Notes: generated by a model from the letters alone, not told the origin. 64,000 nt of DNA from Candidatus Aminicenantota bacterium (GCA_020344415.1 CP070825.1:3221388-3285387); one strand, 5' to 3'. Positions 18,679-27,842 are shown, counted from the stretch's first letter. A program made the numbers and translations.

Positions 18679-19074
18679 TTATGGCGACATCCTTAGTTGA
18701 TGATTCTCTCGGGTCCATACGACTTTTTCTTGATTCGCGAATCTAATCACACCATTCTTTTCGGGAAGGTAATAAATAGGAAATTCGTATTCTTTTCCTC
18801 CCAAATCCACGTAATAAACAGTGTACAAGGCCCACTCTCCCCTGTTCTCTTTTTTCCTTTTTATGTTTGTAATAGCGAAGGTGTTGGGCTCTCCCTCCTT
18901 GGGTCCAATAGTAATTGTGCTTTTCTGCAACTCGAAAAAGCAACCCTTGTATTTCGGAGACATGGTCTTCCATACTCCGATCAATTCATCTGAGATAGCG
19001 GTCTTTTTTCCGCAGTTGGCTCCGATAAATACAATGAGAATGGCGAAAGCTATCGGCAATCTTTTTGTCTTCAT
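18679..19074 (-). CDS. Small predicted lipoprotein, unknown function
   Basis: 131 aa. A basic N-terminus, a hydrophobic stretch and FIGANCGKK form a lipobox-like site (Cys at about residue 22). The mature part is beta-rich with IGVWKTMSPKYKG, recalling lipocalin-like domains that begin with a short IxGxW element; that is only a resemblance. Its ATG overlaps the TGA of the upstream HD-GYP gene by 4 bp (ATGA), so translation is coupled. Confidence 0.7.
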   Translation of the reverse strand: MKTKRLPIAFAILIVFIGANCGKKTAISDELIGVWKTMSPKYKGCFFELQKSTITIGPKEGEPNTFAITNIKRKKENRGEWALYTVYYVDLGGKEYEFPIYYLPEKNGVIRFANQEKVVWTRENHQLRMSP

Positions 19075-21194
19075 TTGTGTTTCTCCCCCCTCTCTTCCTT
19101 GGCCATGATCTCCAGGAAGGCCTCTACAACCCTGGGGTTGTATTTGCTTCCAGCACCTTTCTTGAGAAGATTGATGGTTCGATTACGGGAGAGCGCCTTT
19201 CGGTAGGGTCGCTCCGAAGTACAGGCATCAAAGTCGTCAGCCACTGCATAGATGTGACCTCCTAAACTAATGGCTCCTTCAGAAAGACCATCAGGATAGC
19301 CGCTGCCATCGAAACGTTCGTGGTGATGCGTTATTATAGGTATGACCTCAGTATAAGCTGCTATGGGTTTTAAGATACGCGCACCAAGCTGGACATGTTT
19401 ATTCATGAGATGTGTTTCTTCTGGGGTCAGTTTTCCAGGCTTGTCGAGAATAGCGGGCGGGATACCGAGCTTGCCGATGTCGTGGAGCAGACCTCCGCGG
19501 TGCAGGTTATCCATTTCTTTCTTGGATAGTCCCATGGCTCGGCCGATCTTTAAGGCCAGTTTCGTCACTCGTTCGGAGTGACCCGCTGTCCATGGAGATT
19601 TCGCATCGATTGTCCGAGCTAGAGCAGTGAGTGTCCCCCAGTTGAGATCATTCAATTCCTCGATTAAATGGGCATTTGAGATGGCTATCGCCACCTGGTC
19701 GACCAATTGGCGTGCCTGGTACACGTCCTCTGAACTAAGAACAGGCGGTTTAATGTACCCGAGGGTGATAATTCCCGCTAAGTTTTGTTTAAGGAAAATA
19801 GGCAGAATAAGGAACGATCTGATGCCGTGCTTAGCCAAGGGGGCAAGATAGTTTGGGGGAGTATCGTTTTGTTCAATGAATAAGGATTCTTTATTATCAC
19901 GCAGAATCTGTATATCTTCGGGCCTGAGCTCCACCGTCTCCACCAATCTTCTTACATTAGGCTTTTCCTCCCAGATATAGGTTTCCCCTTTATTTGAAGC
20001 ATTAGAATCGAGTAAAGTTGCAGTTACAGCGTTGCAGGGAACAACTTCGTTCATACGAGTGATCACCGTGTCTGCGATTTTCTTGGTATCTAGGGCTGAA
20101 AGGATAGTCCTGTCGATTTCACCTATGGTCATCAATGCCTTGAACTGTCTGCCCAGTTGGTTAGCCATCGTGTTAAACGATTCTGCAAGGTCCTCAAACT
20201 CATCGTTACTATTCACTCTTACTCGGCTGTCAAAATCTCTTTTGGCAATCCGCTGTGTTCCTGCTTTAAGCCTTTCGAGCGGTATCAGATTCCTTCGGAT
20301 TTGACCGAAGCTCAATAATATTACTACCAAAAGAGACATGAGAATGATAAATGGGAACACTTGCTTGAATAAAGCGACAGGTTGAAATACGTAGCTTTTC
20401 GGTTGGCTTAAAACCAATGCCCAGGTCGGCATAAAATATGGTTCTTTCAGAGAAACAGACCTGTAACTTGCTAAGAGTTCTTTTTCTTCGTATCTCCACT
20501 CAAAGCGGCCAGAATGCTCTGCTCTCAACTTGATGGCATCCTGTTCAGGAAAAGATTCGAGGGTAATGAGCGATGATTCAAGCAGGTTGTTCGACTCATC
20601 AAGAATACAGAGTTCGGTCATAGCCGGCAATGAGTCCTGATGGCCCCCGTACCAAAGAAATACGGGATTAATCTCAGCCAAAAGGATTTCTTGGCCCTTA
20701 TATCCGGGGTTGAGGGCCATAACCATATATACATGCGACGAATTCTCTGGGCGATATTCGGTGGATATAAGGAACTTGCCTGACAGAAGATGTTCCTTCT
20801 CGGCCGGAGTAATATAAGGCGTCCTCTGAGAGCGGCCAAAAAGGGAGATATATTTTCTTGAATTGTTGATAAGCCCTAAACATTTGAAATGATTTCTTAG
20901 GTAGGCACTGAATTCTAGGGATTCTTCAGAGAAGGAGTCCGCAGAAGTTGACCTCAGGGTGGCAGCGACCATCTTCATCTCATCCTCAATCAGAAATAAT
21001 CGCTCGCGAATGCCCATCTCCATGTCCTTTGCTGTATTTAAGAGCCTTTCCTGGCTCTGATTTGAGAGTTGATTTGTCACTTGAGTAAGGCATATGATAG
21101 CCAGAACTGTTATGGGGATGATGGCGCAAGTGACGAACAGGAAAAAGATACGTCTGGCAACCTTGCTGCGAAGAAATGCCTTTTCAATATGCAT
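19071..21194 (-). CDS. Membrane receptor with extracytoplasmic sensor, HAMP, GAF and HD-GYP domains
   Basis: 707 aa. Order: TM1 (~12-36), extracytoplasmic Cache-like sensor (~37-270), TM2 (~272-292), HAMP (~295-345; LERLKAGTQRIAKRDFDSRV), GAF (~355-500), HD-GYP (~515-700). HDIGKLGIP and HHERFDGSGYP are intact, so it should be an active c-di-GMP phosphodiesterase controlled by an external ligand and perhaps a GAF ligand. It starts 13 bp after the pseudopilin gene and overlaps the lipoprotein gene, which suggests one operon coupling a pilus-like protein to c-di-GMP turnover. Confidence 0.9.
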   Translation of the reverse strand: MHIEKAFLRSKVARRIFFLFVTCAIIPITVLAIICLTQVTNQLSNQSQERLLNTAKDMEMGIRERLFLIEDEMKMVAATLRSTSADSFSEESLEFSAYLRNHFKCLGLINNSRKYISLFGRSQRTPYITPAEKEHLLSGKFLISTEYRPENSSHVYMVMALNPGYKGQEILLAEINPVFLWYGGHQDSLPAMTELCILDESNNLLESSLITLESFPEQDAIKLRAEHSGRFEWRYEEKELLASYRSVSLKEPYFMPTWALVLSQPKSYVFQPVALFKQVFPFIILMSLLVVILLSFGQIRRNLIPLERLKAGTQRIAKRDFDSRVRVNSNDEFEDLAESFNTMANQLGRQFKALMTIGEIDRTILSALDTKKIADTVITRMNEVVPCNAVTATLLDSNASNKGETYIWEEKPNVRRLVETVELRPEDIQILRDNKESLFIEQNDTPPNYLAPLAKHGIRSFLILPIFLKQNLAGIITLGYIKPPVLSSEDVYQARQLVDQVAIAISNAHLIEELNDLNWGTLTALARTIDAKSPWTAGHSERVTKLALKIGRAMGLSKKEMDNLHRGGLLHDIGKLGIPPAILDKPGKLTPEETHLMNKHVQLGARILKPIAAYTEVIPIITHHHERFDGSGYPDGLSEGAISLGGHIYAVADDFDACTSERPYRKALSRNRTINLLKKGAGSKYNPRVVEAFLEIMAKEERGEKHK

Positions 21195-21207
21195 CCTGTA
21201 ACCTGGC

Positions 21208-21753
21208 TCAGTATTTTGAAGCTAAACCTATGTAATCTCCATTATTGGCGCGGACAATGTCATCGTAGCTTTTTGAATCTGTGAGAGGCGCACCGCTAGC
21301 CCCATCTTTGCCCTTGCTGTAAAGATCGAAATCGGAATTTAGAGGGACCTGAAAACGGTCTTTCCTCCACTTTCCTTCGATCTCAGTTTTATTCTTACCC
21401 AGGATGGCCAGATATTCGTATGGTCTTCCCCAAGGATCTTGAAAATTTGGCTTTATTTCATCAAGGCTTTGAGGGAGGGTTCCGTTTTCATCCAGATAAT
21501 CCTCGATGTCACGCGAAACTGCAGCGATGTCTGTAATGGCTGCAATGATTCTTGCCTTGAGGAGGACATTTGTATAGATTGGTACTCCAACCGCCAAAAG
21601 CGTTCCCAACGCAGCAACTACAACGAGTGTCTCGAAGAGTGTCCAAGCTTTAGTACATTCCTTTCGGCTCTGACGAATAAAAAAAACAGCCTTTGAAAGC
21701 CAGTGACGCGTGGGGAACATTATGGATTTAATTTTGAATAAATAATTTCGCAT
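21208..21753 (-). CDS. Type II secretion/type IV pilin-like protein (GspG-like pseudopilin)
   Basis: 181 aa. A long basic leader ends at Ala36, followed by WTLFETLVVVAALGTLLAV: this matches the class III signal (small residue, aromatic, T/L/x and Glu at +5) cut by prepilin peptidase, though with Ala instead of Gly at -1 and Trp instead of Phe at +1. The C-terminal DPWGRPYEY and DFDLYSKGKDG are the calcium-binding-type signatures of major pseudopilins GspG. No other secretion genes are in the window, so it is an orphan; it is first in the HD-GYP operon. Confidence 0.8.
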   Translation of the reverse strand: MRNYLFKIKSIMFPTRHWLSKAVFFIRQSRKECTKAWTLFETLVVVAALGTLLAVGVPIYTNVLLKARIIAAITDIAAVSRDIEDYLDENGTLPQSLDEIKPNFQDPWGRPYEYLAILGKNKTEIEGKWRKDRFQVPLNSDFDLYSKGKDGASGAPLTDSKSYDDIVRANNGDYIGLASKY

Positions 21754-22070
21754 TTTTCGATTGACTAATTTCCTCTAGAAGATAAAGCTGACTTTGACTC
21801 TTTTCTGACGAAATAATAAATAATTTGTCAGTGAAACCATATTTTCTTCAGCCTATGCCCTTTCCGTCTTAAAAATCGTGTAAGTTATTATTTATACTCG
21901 AAATAGTGCTTTATCATTCAACTAAAGTTAACAAAACAAGTAAATAGCCTTTATAGATGATTCGGGGGGTGATTTTCTCATATGCCTGAGAGCTAATCAG
22001 GCTCTTTTAATACTGTAACCTCAATTTACTCTATGAAACAGCCGAAAGGTTTAAGGAGACATGTTCAGGG
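21754..22070. other. Gene-free AT-rich spacer upstream of the pseudopilin operon
   Basis: AT-rich, no gene recognised. It holds the leader and promoter region of the minus-strand pseudopilin operon, but I cannot pick a convincing promoter. The repeat element at 22071-22204 follows. Confidence 0.35.
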
Positions 22071-22204
22071 AAAAAAATGCCGACTGAAATATTAGCGTCT
22101 TTTCGAAAAAGTATTTATTGGGATATGCAGGAATATAAGAATAACTTATTGATATTGCTGTGATTGCAGAAGGTGCCGGGATTTTTTATAAATAATTCAG
22201 TTTA
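22071..22204 (+). repeat. MITE-like element, partial copy
   Basis: It shares with the element at 33995-34249 the words AAAAAATGCCGA (22072-22083), TGATATTGCTGTGATTGCAG (22149-22168), AAGGTGCCGG and the end ATTTTTTATAAATAATTCAG. The left terminal repeat is not found. Its right end contains the TGA stop of the ferredoxin-like gene (22197-22199). Confidence 0.65.
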
Positions 22205-23333
22205 ATCTTTTAGAGGAAACGACTCTACCTATCTTGGACTTGAGCACCATCTTAGCGGCACTGATAGGTCTCAGCTTTCCCCTTACCCGGCTTAGCTTAA
22301 TCAAGGCGTCTTTAAATGTCTGGGGTACTTCAGCCTGCTCTGATTCAGGCTTACGGACAAGAGTGAGAGTGCCAGTGGAGCATGTTGAGACGCACAATCC
22401 ACAGCCGATGCAGAGATTTATATCGAGAACCACTTTTTCGTCCTCTAGGTGCAAGGCTTCCATCTGGCAGCGGTCGATGCAAACGCCACAGCCCTCACAA
22501 GTATCTGGATTAGCAGCAGCTACGAATGGCGAGGAAACCAGGCTGGCAGGTTTGGGGTGGCGTTTGAAGCTTTTGAGTACCTGGCAGCAGCAGCCGCAGC
22601 AGCAGCAGATATTAACGATTTTCTGGGAGTTGCTGGATTGAAGAACCAGACCAGCTTCATCAGCCTTTTGGAGAATATCCAGGGCCTCCTGTTGGTCGAT
22701 GACCCGGCCTCTACCAGTGCGCTCGTAATAATCTGCCGACCATCCGAAAATCAGGCAGCTTTCCTCTGGTTTTTTGCAGCCTTTACCCACCATTGCATGC
22801 TCACGTCTGCAGATGCAAGGAGCAACCAGCGCTTTATTATGGGTGCGGACAAGCTCCTCTGCCTTCTCGTAGAGAAGCACTTCCAATTGCGTATCTATGC
22901 TGCGATCGACAGGGATAGTGCGAAGCTGGGGGGCCTGCTTCCAATTCTCCATGTTGAAGAGGGTTGGAATGTATTCGTTCATATCCTGGATAAGCTCAGG
23001 GTCGAGATCATTGACATGGTATTCCCAGATTCCAATGACGTATTGGGCAGCCATATAAAGAGGTGCGTGTCCCTCGGGTTTGATGTTGAAGATGAGACCT
23101 TTTTTAGACATCTCTTCCAGTCGTTGAGTAGCATCCTCAGGAGAGAGCTTGGCTCTATGCGCGATCACTCGGGATTCCTCTGGGATAAGGGTCAGGTACA
23201 GAGCTAATTCTGCTTCCTCAGGAGTGAAGAGGCGGCGGAGGATGCGCAATTCTACACCGCTCTTAGTGCTGGGAAAGCCTCCTGGAAGATTATCCAGGTG
23301 AATGGCTAATTTCTTATAAATATCTTTACTCAT
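22197..23333 (-). CDS. Cys-rich iron-sulfur protein with two 4Fe-4S sites, function unknown
   Basis: 378 aa. The N-terminal ~115 residues look like a winged-helix/transcription-factor-like region (LTLIPEESRVIAHRAKLSPEDA). The middle has PCICRREHAM and a GCKKPEESC site, then an exceptional Cys cluster, NICCCCGCCCQ, near residue 246. The C-terminus is a bacterial-type di-cluster ferredoxin with CEGCGVCIDRCQ and CIGCGLCVSTCS. It is cytoplasmic by lack of signal. Related 4Fe-4S proteins occur in anaerobes, but I know no assigned reaction. GAGGAG precedes the ATG. The stop codon lies inside a repeat element. A hairpin repeat lies upstream (23391-23428). Confidence 0.75.
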   Translation of the reverse strand: MSKDIYKKLAIHLDNLPGGFPSTKSGVELRILRRLFTPEEAELALYLTLIPEESRVIAHRAKLSPEDATQRLEEMSKKGLIFNIKPEGHAPLYMAAQYVIGIWEYHVNDLDPELIQDMNEYIPTLFNMENWKQAPQLRTIPVDRSIDTQLEVLLYEKAEELVRTHNKALVAPCICRREHAMVGKGCKKPEESCLIFGWSADYYERTGRGRVIDQQEALDILQKADEAGLVLQSSNSQKIVNICCCCGCCCQVLKSFKRHPKPASLVSSPFVAAANPDTCEGCGVCIDRCQMEALHLEDEKVVLDINLCIGCGLCVSTCSTGTLTLVRKPESEQAEVPQTFKDALIKLSRVRGKLRPISAAKMVLKSKIGRVVSSKRLN

Positions 23334-23390
23334 AGTTATCTCCTCTAGAATTTCATATTTAAGAATAAACTATGTCTAGGCTTAATCTAC

Positions 23391-23428
23391 CTGAATTATT
23401 CATAAAAAATGCCTCGTGAATAATTCAG
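23391..23428 (-). repeat. Short hairpin form of the TGAATTATTCA repeat family
   Basis: CTGAATTATTCA (23391-23402) and TGAATAATTCAG (23417-23428) are perfect 12-bp inverted repeats. Read on the minus strand, the loop is CGAGGCATTTTTTA-like, as in the copies at 35.9 and 56.8 kb. It lies about 58 bp upstream of the ferredoxin-like gene in the same orientation. Confidence 0.7.
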
Positions 23429-23548
23429 ATTCATCAGATTCAGACGATTGCAACGGAAAGATTGCCTAATTTTCCAGAAAAAGCTAGTTAAACCCCCTTC
23501 GATAAGCATTGATAATTAAAAAACCAGCTTGAGTTTTTGAGAGGATTG

Positions 23549-25444
23549 TCAGTTTTCAGATTCTCCTTTTAGATATTTCTCCAAAAACTTCAGAACTGCC
23601 TTGAATCCCTCTATCTGGTTTTCTTTTTTGACAAAACCGTGACCTTCATCATCGAATATAACATACTCTACAGGCACGTTGTTTTTCTTTACTGCTTCAA
23701 CAATCTCATCTGACTCTACCTTGAGGACACGGGGATCGTTTGCACCCTGAAGAACCATCAATGGCTTTTTGATTTTTTCTGCATGAAAAAGAGGTGATAT
23801 GCTGCGCAAATATTCTAATTCTGTTTCAGGGTTTCCCAATTCTTCATACAGTGCTTTCTTGAAGGATTCCCACCACGGTGGGATCATTTTGAGTGTCCGA
23901 ACCCAATTGGATATTCCAAACAGGTCTACTCCAACGGCGAATGCATCGGGCCTGAAAGTCAGGGCAGCCAGAACCATGTATCCGCCATAGCTCCCACCGA
24001 TGATCCCAATCTTATTCTCATCAACATAACCTGTGGTGATGAGGAATTTCTTTGCTTCTACACAGTCATCAAGGTCAACATCTCCGTGCTTTTTATCGTC
24101 CATCTTGAAAAAGGTCTTTCCGTATCCTGAGCTTCCCCGGTTATTCACATCGATGACCAAATACCCGTGATTGACTAGAAACTGAACATATGGATTATAG
24201 CCTATTCTAGCTTGTCCACCAGGACCGCCGTGCACCATGACCAAAGCCGGGGCTTTCTTCTCGGATTTTATTTGATGAGGTTTATAATAAACAGCAGGAA
24301 TTTCCAGGTTATCGAAAGATTTATAGCGCACGATCTCTGCGTTGACTAGATCTTCAGTGTTTATTCCTGGATTCATTGTATCGGTCAGCTTGGTATATTT
24401 TTCTGTTTCGAAATTGTAGGTATACAGATTATTTGGCGATCTTGAACCATTGAAATAGAAAGTCATCAGTTTTTCACTTTTTGAGATGTTGACTGAAGTG
24501 ATGTTTCCCCCTGGTAGCTCAGGAAGTGGAATCGGCTGGTTTGTATCGGTCTCATAGACCTTGATGACTGTTTGAGCGTCTTCGTTTATTCCTGTGACAC
24601 GATATTTTCCGTTGCGGGAAAAATAGGAATACCAGATATCCCAGTCTGCTTGTTCGATTATATCTGATTGGCCTGTTTCAATGTCGTAACGCTTCAGGTA
24701 AGTAAATTCGTTGTTTTCATCTGTTAGAAAGTACAGGTTTTTTGAGTTAGTGCTGAATGTTTGCGGGGAGTAATTCACATCGTCTTCGTGAGGAAAGAGA
24801 TGTTTCAGTTCTTGGGTCTCTCGGTCATAAAGATACATGTTCGAATTGTGGTTAGTTATGGATTTTACGAGTGCGAAATAACGCTTATCTCTGGATATGG
24901 CTCCAGCAAAATAGCCCTCATCGTTCTGATAGACCATTTTGGGAGTGAAGGTCTCAACATTCATCTCATAGACGTCAAAAAATCTCTGATCTCTCTTGTT
25001 TGAACCATAAAAGAAGCTCTTTTCATCAAAGCTCCAGCCCATAAACATAGATTTCGCCTTTTCATCCGGAGTTAAATCTTTAACTGTGCCGTCTTCGTTG
25101 AGAAGATAAATGTGATTGATCTCATTTCCGCCTTTATCACTGCTGTAGAGAATCCGATTGTCATTGGGGAAAAAGGATATGACAAAAATCGCGTCATCTT
25201 CGGATTGGGTAATTTGAGTCGGTTCTCCACCTTCTACTGGGATTGTAAAGGCGTTATAAATGCCGGTTTGGTTGCTCGAAAAGAGAATCTTTGTTTCATC
25301 TGCAGAAAATGAGCTTCCTGAAATTGATACAGTGTCCATGAACTGCTCGATTGTGTATTTGTTCACTTCGCGATAATCGCTTTTCTTACAGGCAAAAGAG
25401 ACCAATGCGATGAGAAGAACCACGGAAATAATCTTTTTATGCAT
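23549..25444 (-). CDS. S9 family peptidase (acylaminoacyl/dipeptidyl peptidase type), secreted
   Basis: 631 aa. The signal peptide ends with SFACKKS, a possible though imperfect lipobox. Residues ~35-370 are beta-propeller repeats (FSADETKILFSSNQTG, FPNDNRILYSSDKGG and similar), then the alpha/beta-hydrolase domain with GGSYGGYM (nucleophile Ser, about residue 486), NDPRV (Asp) and EGHGF (His). These enzymes release short N-terminal fragments from peptides, with the propeller excluding folded proteins. It is probably periplasmic or lipid-anchored, fitting the peptide-using theme of the window. Confidence 0.92.
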   Translation of the reverse strand: MHKKIISVVLLIALVSFACKKSDYREVNKYTIEQFMDTVSISGSSFSADETKILFSSNQTGIYNAFTIPVEGGEPTQITQSEDDAIFVISFFPNDNRILYSSDKGGNEINHIYLLNEDGTVKDLTPDEKAKSMFMGWSFDEKSFFYGSNKRDQRFFDVYEMNVETFTPKMVYQNDEGYFAGAISRDKRYFALVKSITNHNSNMYLYDRETQELKHLFPHEDDVNYSPQTFSTNSKNLYFLTDENNEFTYLKRYDIETGQSDIIEQADWDIWYSYFSRNGKYRVTGINEDAQTVIKVYETDTNQPIPLPELPGGNITSVNISKSEKLMTFYFNGSRSPNNLYTYNFETEKYTKLTDTMNPGINTEDLVNAEIVRYKSFDNLEIPAVYYKPHQIKSEKKAPALVMVHGGPGGQARIGYNPYVQFLVNHGYLVIDVNNRGSSGYGKTFFKMDDKKHGDVDLDDCVEAKKFLITTGYVDENKIGIIGGSYGGYMVLAALTFRPDAFAVGVDLFGISNWVRTLKMIPPWWESFKKALYEELGNPETELEYLRSISPLFHAEKIKKPLMVLQGANDPRVLKVESDEIVEAVKKNNVPVEYVIFDDEGHGFVKKENQIEGFKAVLKFLEKYLKGESEN

Positions 25445-26142
25445 AGCAATACCTCCTTTAATGGTTATTGGAATAAAAAATGAATTTATCTATTTTGATA
25501 ATCCCCATTTTTTCTTATCTTATATTCTCTCGGCCCTTTTTATTGCAGGGGCTTGCTTCATCAAGTCCACCTTATCACGTAGGGATTTGATTCATCAAAC
25601 CTATCATTATCATGTAGGGGCTTGATCTATCAAGTCCACCTTTGATTAGCGAGCAGTTAGTCCTCCCTACTTTTCAGCCAGAAAAAAGAAAAATAGCACA
25701 GGTAAAATTTGATGTCAAAAGTATTAACGGCCAATTATGGAGATACAATACCTAATTAATTGTGACCAGCGCTCGGCAATCATCTTAGTTAGGTAATATT
25801 ATGAGATCAATCAGGTATGATCGAAGGAATAGTCAAACAATATTTATATCTTTACAGAATAAAACAAATAAGCTCTGCAATTAAGTATTGTGTCCCTATA
25901 ATCCCTCATTAGGTAAATTTATTAATATTCTGGATTATACTTTCAGATTTTGTTAATTTTATATTCAGGAGGAGAACGAGAAACCTAATTTCAAGGGAAA
26001 TATTTTAGAAATATATAATTTTTATTTCCTAGGATTTGAAAATTAGGCTCTGCTGCAAAAAGCTCGTAACTTTTTTAAGCAAAACAGAGTTTAGAAAAGT
26101 GAAGTTTGCGGTGTTGCTTGAATTTAGTGCTGGAGGAAAAAG
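25445..26142. repeat. Long spacer with three tandem 35-bp-spaced C palindromes
   Basis: Copies of the GGGGCTTGATTCATCAAG-type palindrome begin at 25544, 25579 and 25614, an exact 35-bp period. The units are degenerate, and the bases between them are also repeat-like rather than unique spacers, so this is a tandem repeat and not a CRISPR. The remaining AT-rich DNA (25650-26120) shows no gene; GGAGG before the OmpH-like gene is at about 26131. Confidence 0.65.
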
Positions 26143-26682
26143 ATGAAAATGAGAAGGGCGATTAACATTCTTTTATTCATTTTCCTATTAACAGTCTTCT
26201 TTTCTCAGGGTTTTTCTCAGCAGTCCTATAAGGTTGCGGTCATAAACTCTCAAAAGACAGTAGAAGAATCTGCTGAAGGGAAAAGGGCTTATGCTCAGTT
26301 GAAAGAGAGAAATGATAAGATTAAAGCAGATATAGCCAGACTTGATGATGAAATCCGAAACCTTGAGACAAAATACAATACCCAAAGACTTACAATGAGC
26401 GATGATGCTCTAATACAATTGACTTCTGATCTTGAGAGAAAAAGAACAGATCGTAAGAGGTACGAGGAAGACTCAGCTAGAGATTTTCAGCGGCTTCAAT
26501 TAAATCTTACCCAGAAAATCAGAGAAGAAGTGATCCCGATTATCAACCAGGTAGCAAAGGAGAAAGGATTTGACATGGTCTTGGATGTAGTAGCAAGTGG
26601 AGTGGTCTATTTCAATCCTGCAGTAGATATAACCAACGAGGTTATCAGACGATATGATGCTTCCAAAGCCCCAAAAAAATAA
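26143..26682 (+). CDS. OmpH/Skp-family periplasmic chaperone
   Basis: 179 aa. The signal peptide (1-26, ending SQGFSQQ) precedes YKVAVINSQKTVEES, the conserved first strand of OmpH. A long charged coiled coil (~45-130) follows, then the closing strand KGFDMVLDVVASGVVYFNP. Skp trimers hold unfolded outer-membrane proteins in the periplasm. Often encoded near bamA or lpxD, but here it stands alone, flanked by repeat islands. Confidence 0.9.
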   Translation: MKMRRAINILLFIFLLTVFFSQGFSQQSYKVAVINSQKTVEESAEGKRAYAQLKERNDKIKADIARLDDEIRNLETKYNTQRLTMSDDALIQLTSDLERKRTDRKRYEEDSARDFQRLQLNLTQKIREEVIPIINQVAKEKGFDMVLDVVASGVVYFNPAVDITNEVIRRYDASKAPKK

Positions 26683-26689
26683 AATTTCT

Positions 26690-26890
26690 TCTATCATTGC
26701 GAGCAAAATCTAGCAATCTCAGCATTTTTTTGTAGGGGCTTGCGAAAAAAGGGACAGGCTACTTTTTAATAAAATTAATTGTCATTGAAAAAAAGGGGAC
26801 AGGCTACTTTTTTCCTTTGTCATTGCGAGAGACCGATGGGAGCGTGGCAATCTCAAAGGAGAGGGAAAAAAGTAGCCTGTCCCCTTTTTG
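26690..26890. repeat. Repeat island with a 26-bp perfect inverted repeat enclosing a B module
   Basis: A B-module fragment (CATTGCGAGC...GCAATCTC, about 26694-26720) and a first GGGACAGGCTACTTTTT copy (about 26751-26767) precede a nested structure. Arms at 26790-26815 and 26864-26889 are exact reverse complements over 26 nt (core GGGGACAGGCTACTTTTTT). Between them lies CATTGCGAG...GCAATCTC. As RNA it would be one strong hairpin. Confidence 0.8.
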
Positions 26891-27062
26891 TTTCCATTTC
26901 AGTTGACTAAAGATTCTTGGTTTGCTACATTCAAAATGAGATATATATGAAGGGATGAGCGTCATTCAAAGAGGAAGCTTTCGCGTCAAGAATTGAGGGT
27001 GACTTAAAAAGATTTCAGGTAAACATGAAAAAAATCCTCCAAGATAAGAGATAATAGATGCC

Positions 27063-27410
27063 ATGAGTGGACTTGGTCACAACCTAGAAAAGATCATCGA
27101 AGGAACCAATCATTTAAGGCAGATCCTCAAGTCAGAGCTGCGTTTCGGAGATTTAGTGTTCATCACTACCCGCAATTCCACTTACTCTTTAAGTGTCCTT
27201 GATGATGATCGCTATATTGTTTCTGGGGGTTGGTTTGACCGTAAAGGACTCTCCCCTATAAAAGCCACAATAACTGGATGTTCATGGGGGGGCAGTATCA
27301 TAAAGGTCGATACTCTTGCAGCATGTGGGCTCCACCTTGAATTTGGCAATCGTGTTATCACTACTCCTATCCAGAGGGTGAGCGTAGTCCGGTGCAGCAG
27401 CAAGAATTAG
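27063..27410 (+). CDS. Small conserved-looking protein, unknown function
   Basis: 115 aa, no signal peptide or membrane segment. A short N-terminal helix is followed by a compact beta-rich body (FGDLVFITTRNSTYSLSVL, IVSGGWFDRKG, ITGCSWGGSIIKVDTLAACG, LEFGNRVITTPIQRVSV). The balanced composition and coding-like third positions argue it is real. I do not recognise the family. The ribosome site is weak. Confidence 0.55.
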   Translation: MSGLGHNLEKIIEGTNHLRQILKSELRFGDLVFITTRNSTYSLSVLDDDRYIVSGGWFDRKGLSPIKATITGCSWGGSIIKVDTLAACGLHLEFGNRVITTPIQRVSVVRCSSKN

Positions 27411-27545
27411 TTCACATAAAAAGAATGAGATGATTAACAGAATCACCTCAATCAGCGATGGGTTTAGTAAAGAATAAGAAAAACAGTTAGCCGAGAATAA
27501 GGCTTTTTATGCTGCAATGAAAATAATTATTTTGTGAGGGAAAAA

Positions 27546-27824
27546 ATGGCAGAGAAATTATCTTATGAAGAGTTCATCAAACAGGCAATTGTGAAATTGA
27601 GGACTGAAAATTACAAAGGGATTCATTCTGTATACAGTGGCTTCAATGAAGCATTCAAAAAATATTTCGACGGAGAGAATCCTGTTGAAATAACCAATAA
27701 GCTGGCCGAAGAAGGAAAAATTGTCATAAGGCCAACAAAAGGTGGAGTGGTTCTAAATTTGCCAGAAGAGGCGCCGCAAGCAATTAGAGCTGACCATGCC
27801 CTCAAAAAAATGGGCCTCATATAA
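27546..27824 (+). CDS. Small soluble protein, unknown function
   Basis: 92 aa from the ATG at 27546, preceded by GAGGG at 27537-27541; an upstream GTG at 27534 would add four residues but would overlap that site. Predicted alpha-rich with a final beta pair (KIVIRPTKGGVVLNLP), loosely like a small winged helix. No family is recognised. It ends in a terminator-like hairpin, so it is its own unit between the 27063 gene and the toxin-antitoxin pair. Confidence 0.6.
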   Translation: MAEKLSYEEFIKQAIVKLRTENYKGIHSVYSGFNEAFKKYFDGENPVEITNKLAEEGKIVIRPTKGGVVLNLPEEAPQAIRADHALKKMGLI

Positions 27825-27842
27825 AAAGGGGACTCCTTTTTT
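27823..27842 (+). terminator. Rho-independent terminator after the 92-aa gene
   Basis: AAAAAGG (27823-27829) and CCTTTTT (27835-27841) pair across a 5-nt loop, with a T run to 27842. The stem begins inside the TAA stop. Confidence 0.55.

Noticed and set aside
22449..23207. 252-codon plus-strand frame opposite the Cys-rich ferredoxin-like gene
   Set aside because: Antisense shadow; the minus strand has the 4Fe-4S motifs and a ribosome site.
25544..25641. Three palindromes at exact 35-bp spacing, CRISPR-like
   Set aside because: Only three degenerate copies, no unique spacers of constant length, no cas genes, and the same palindrome is scattered singly through the window.
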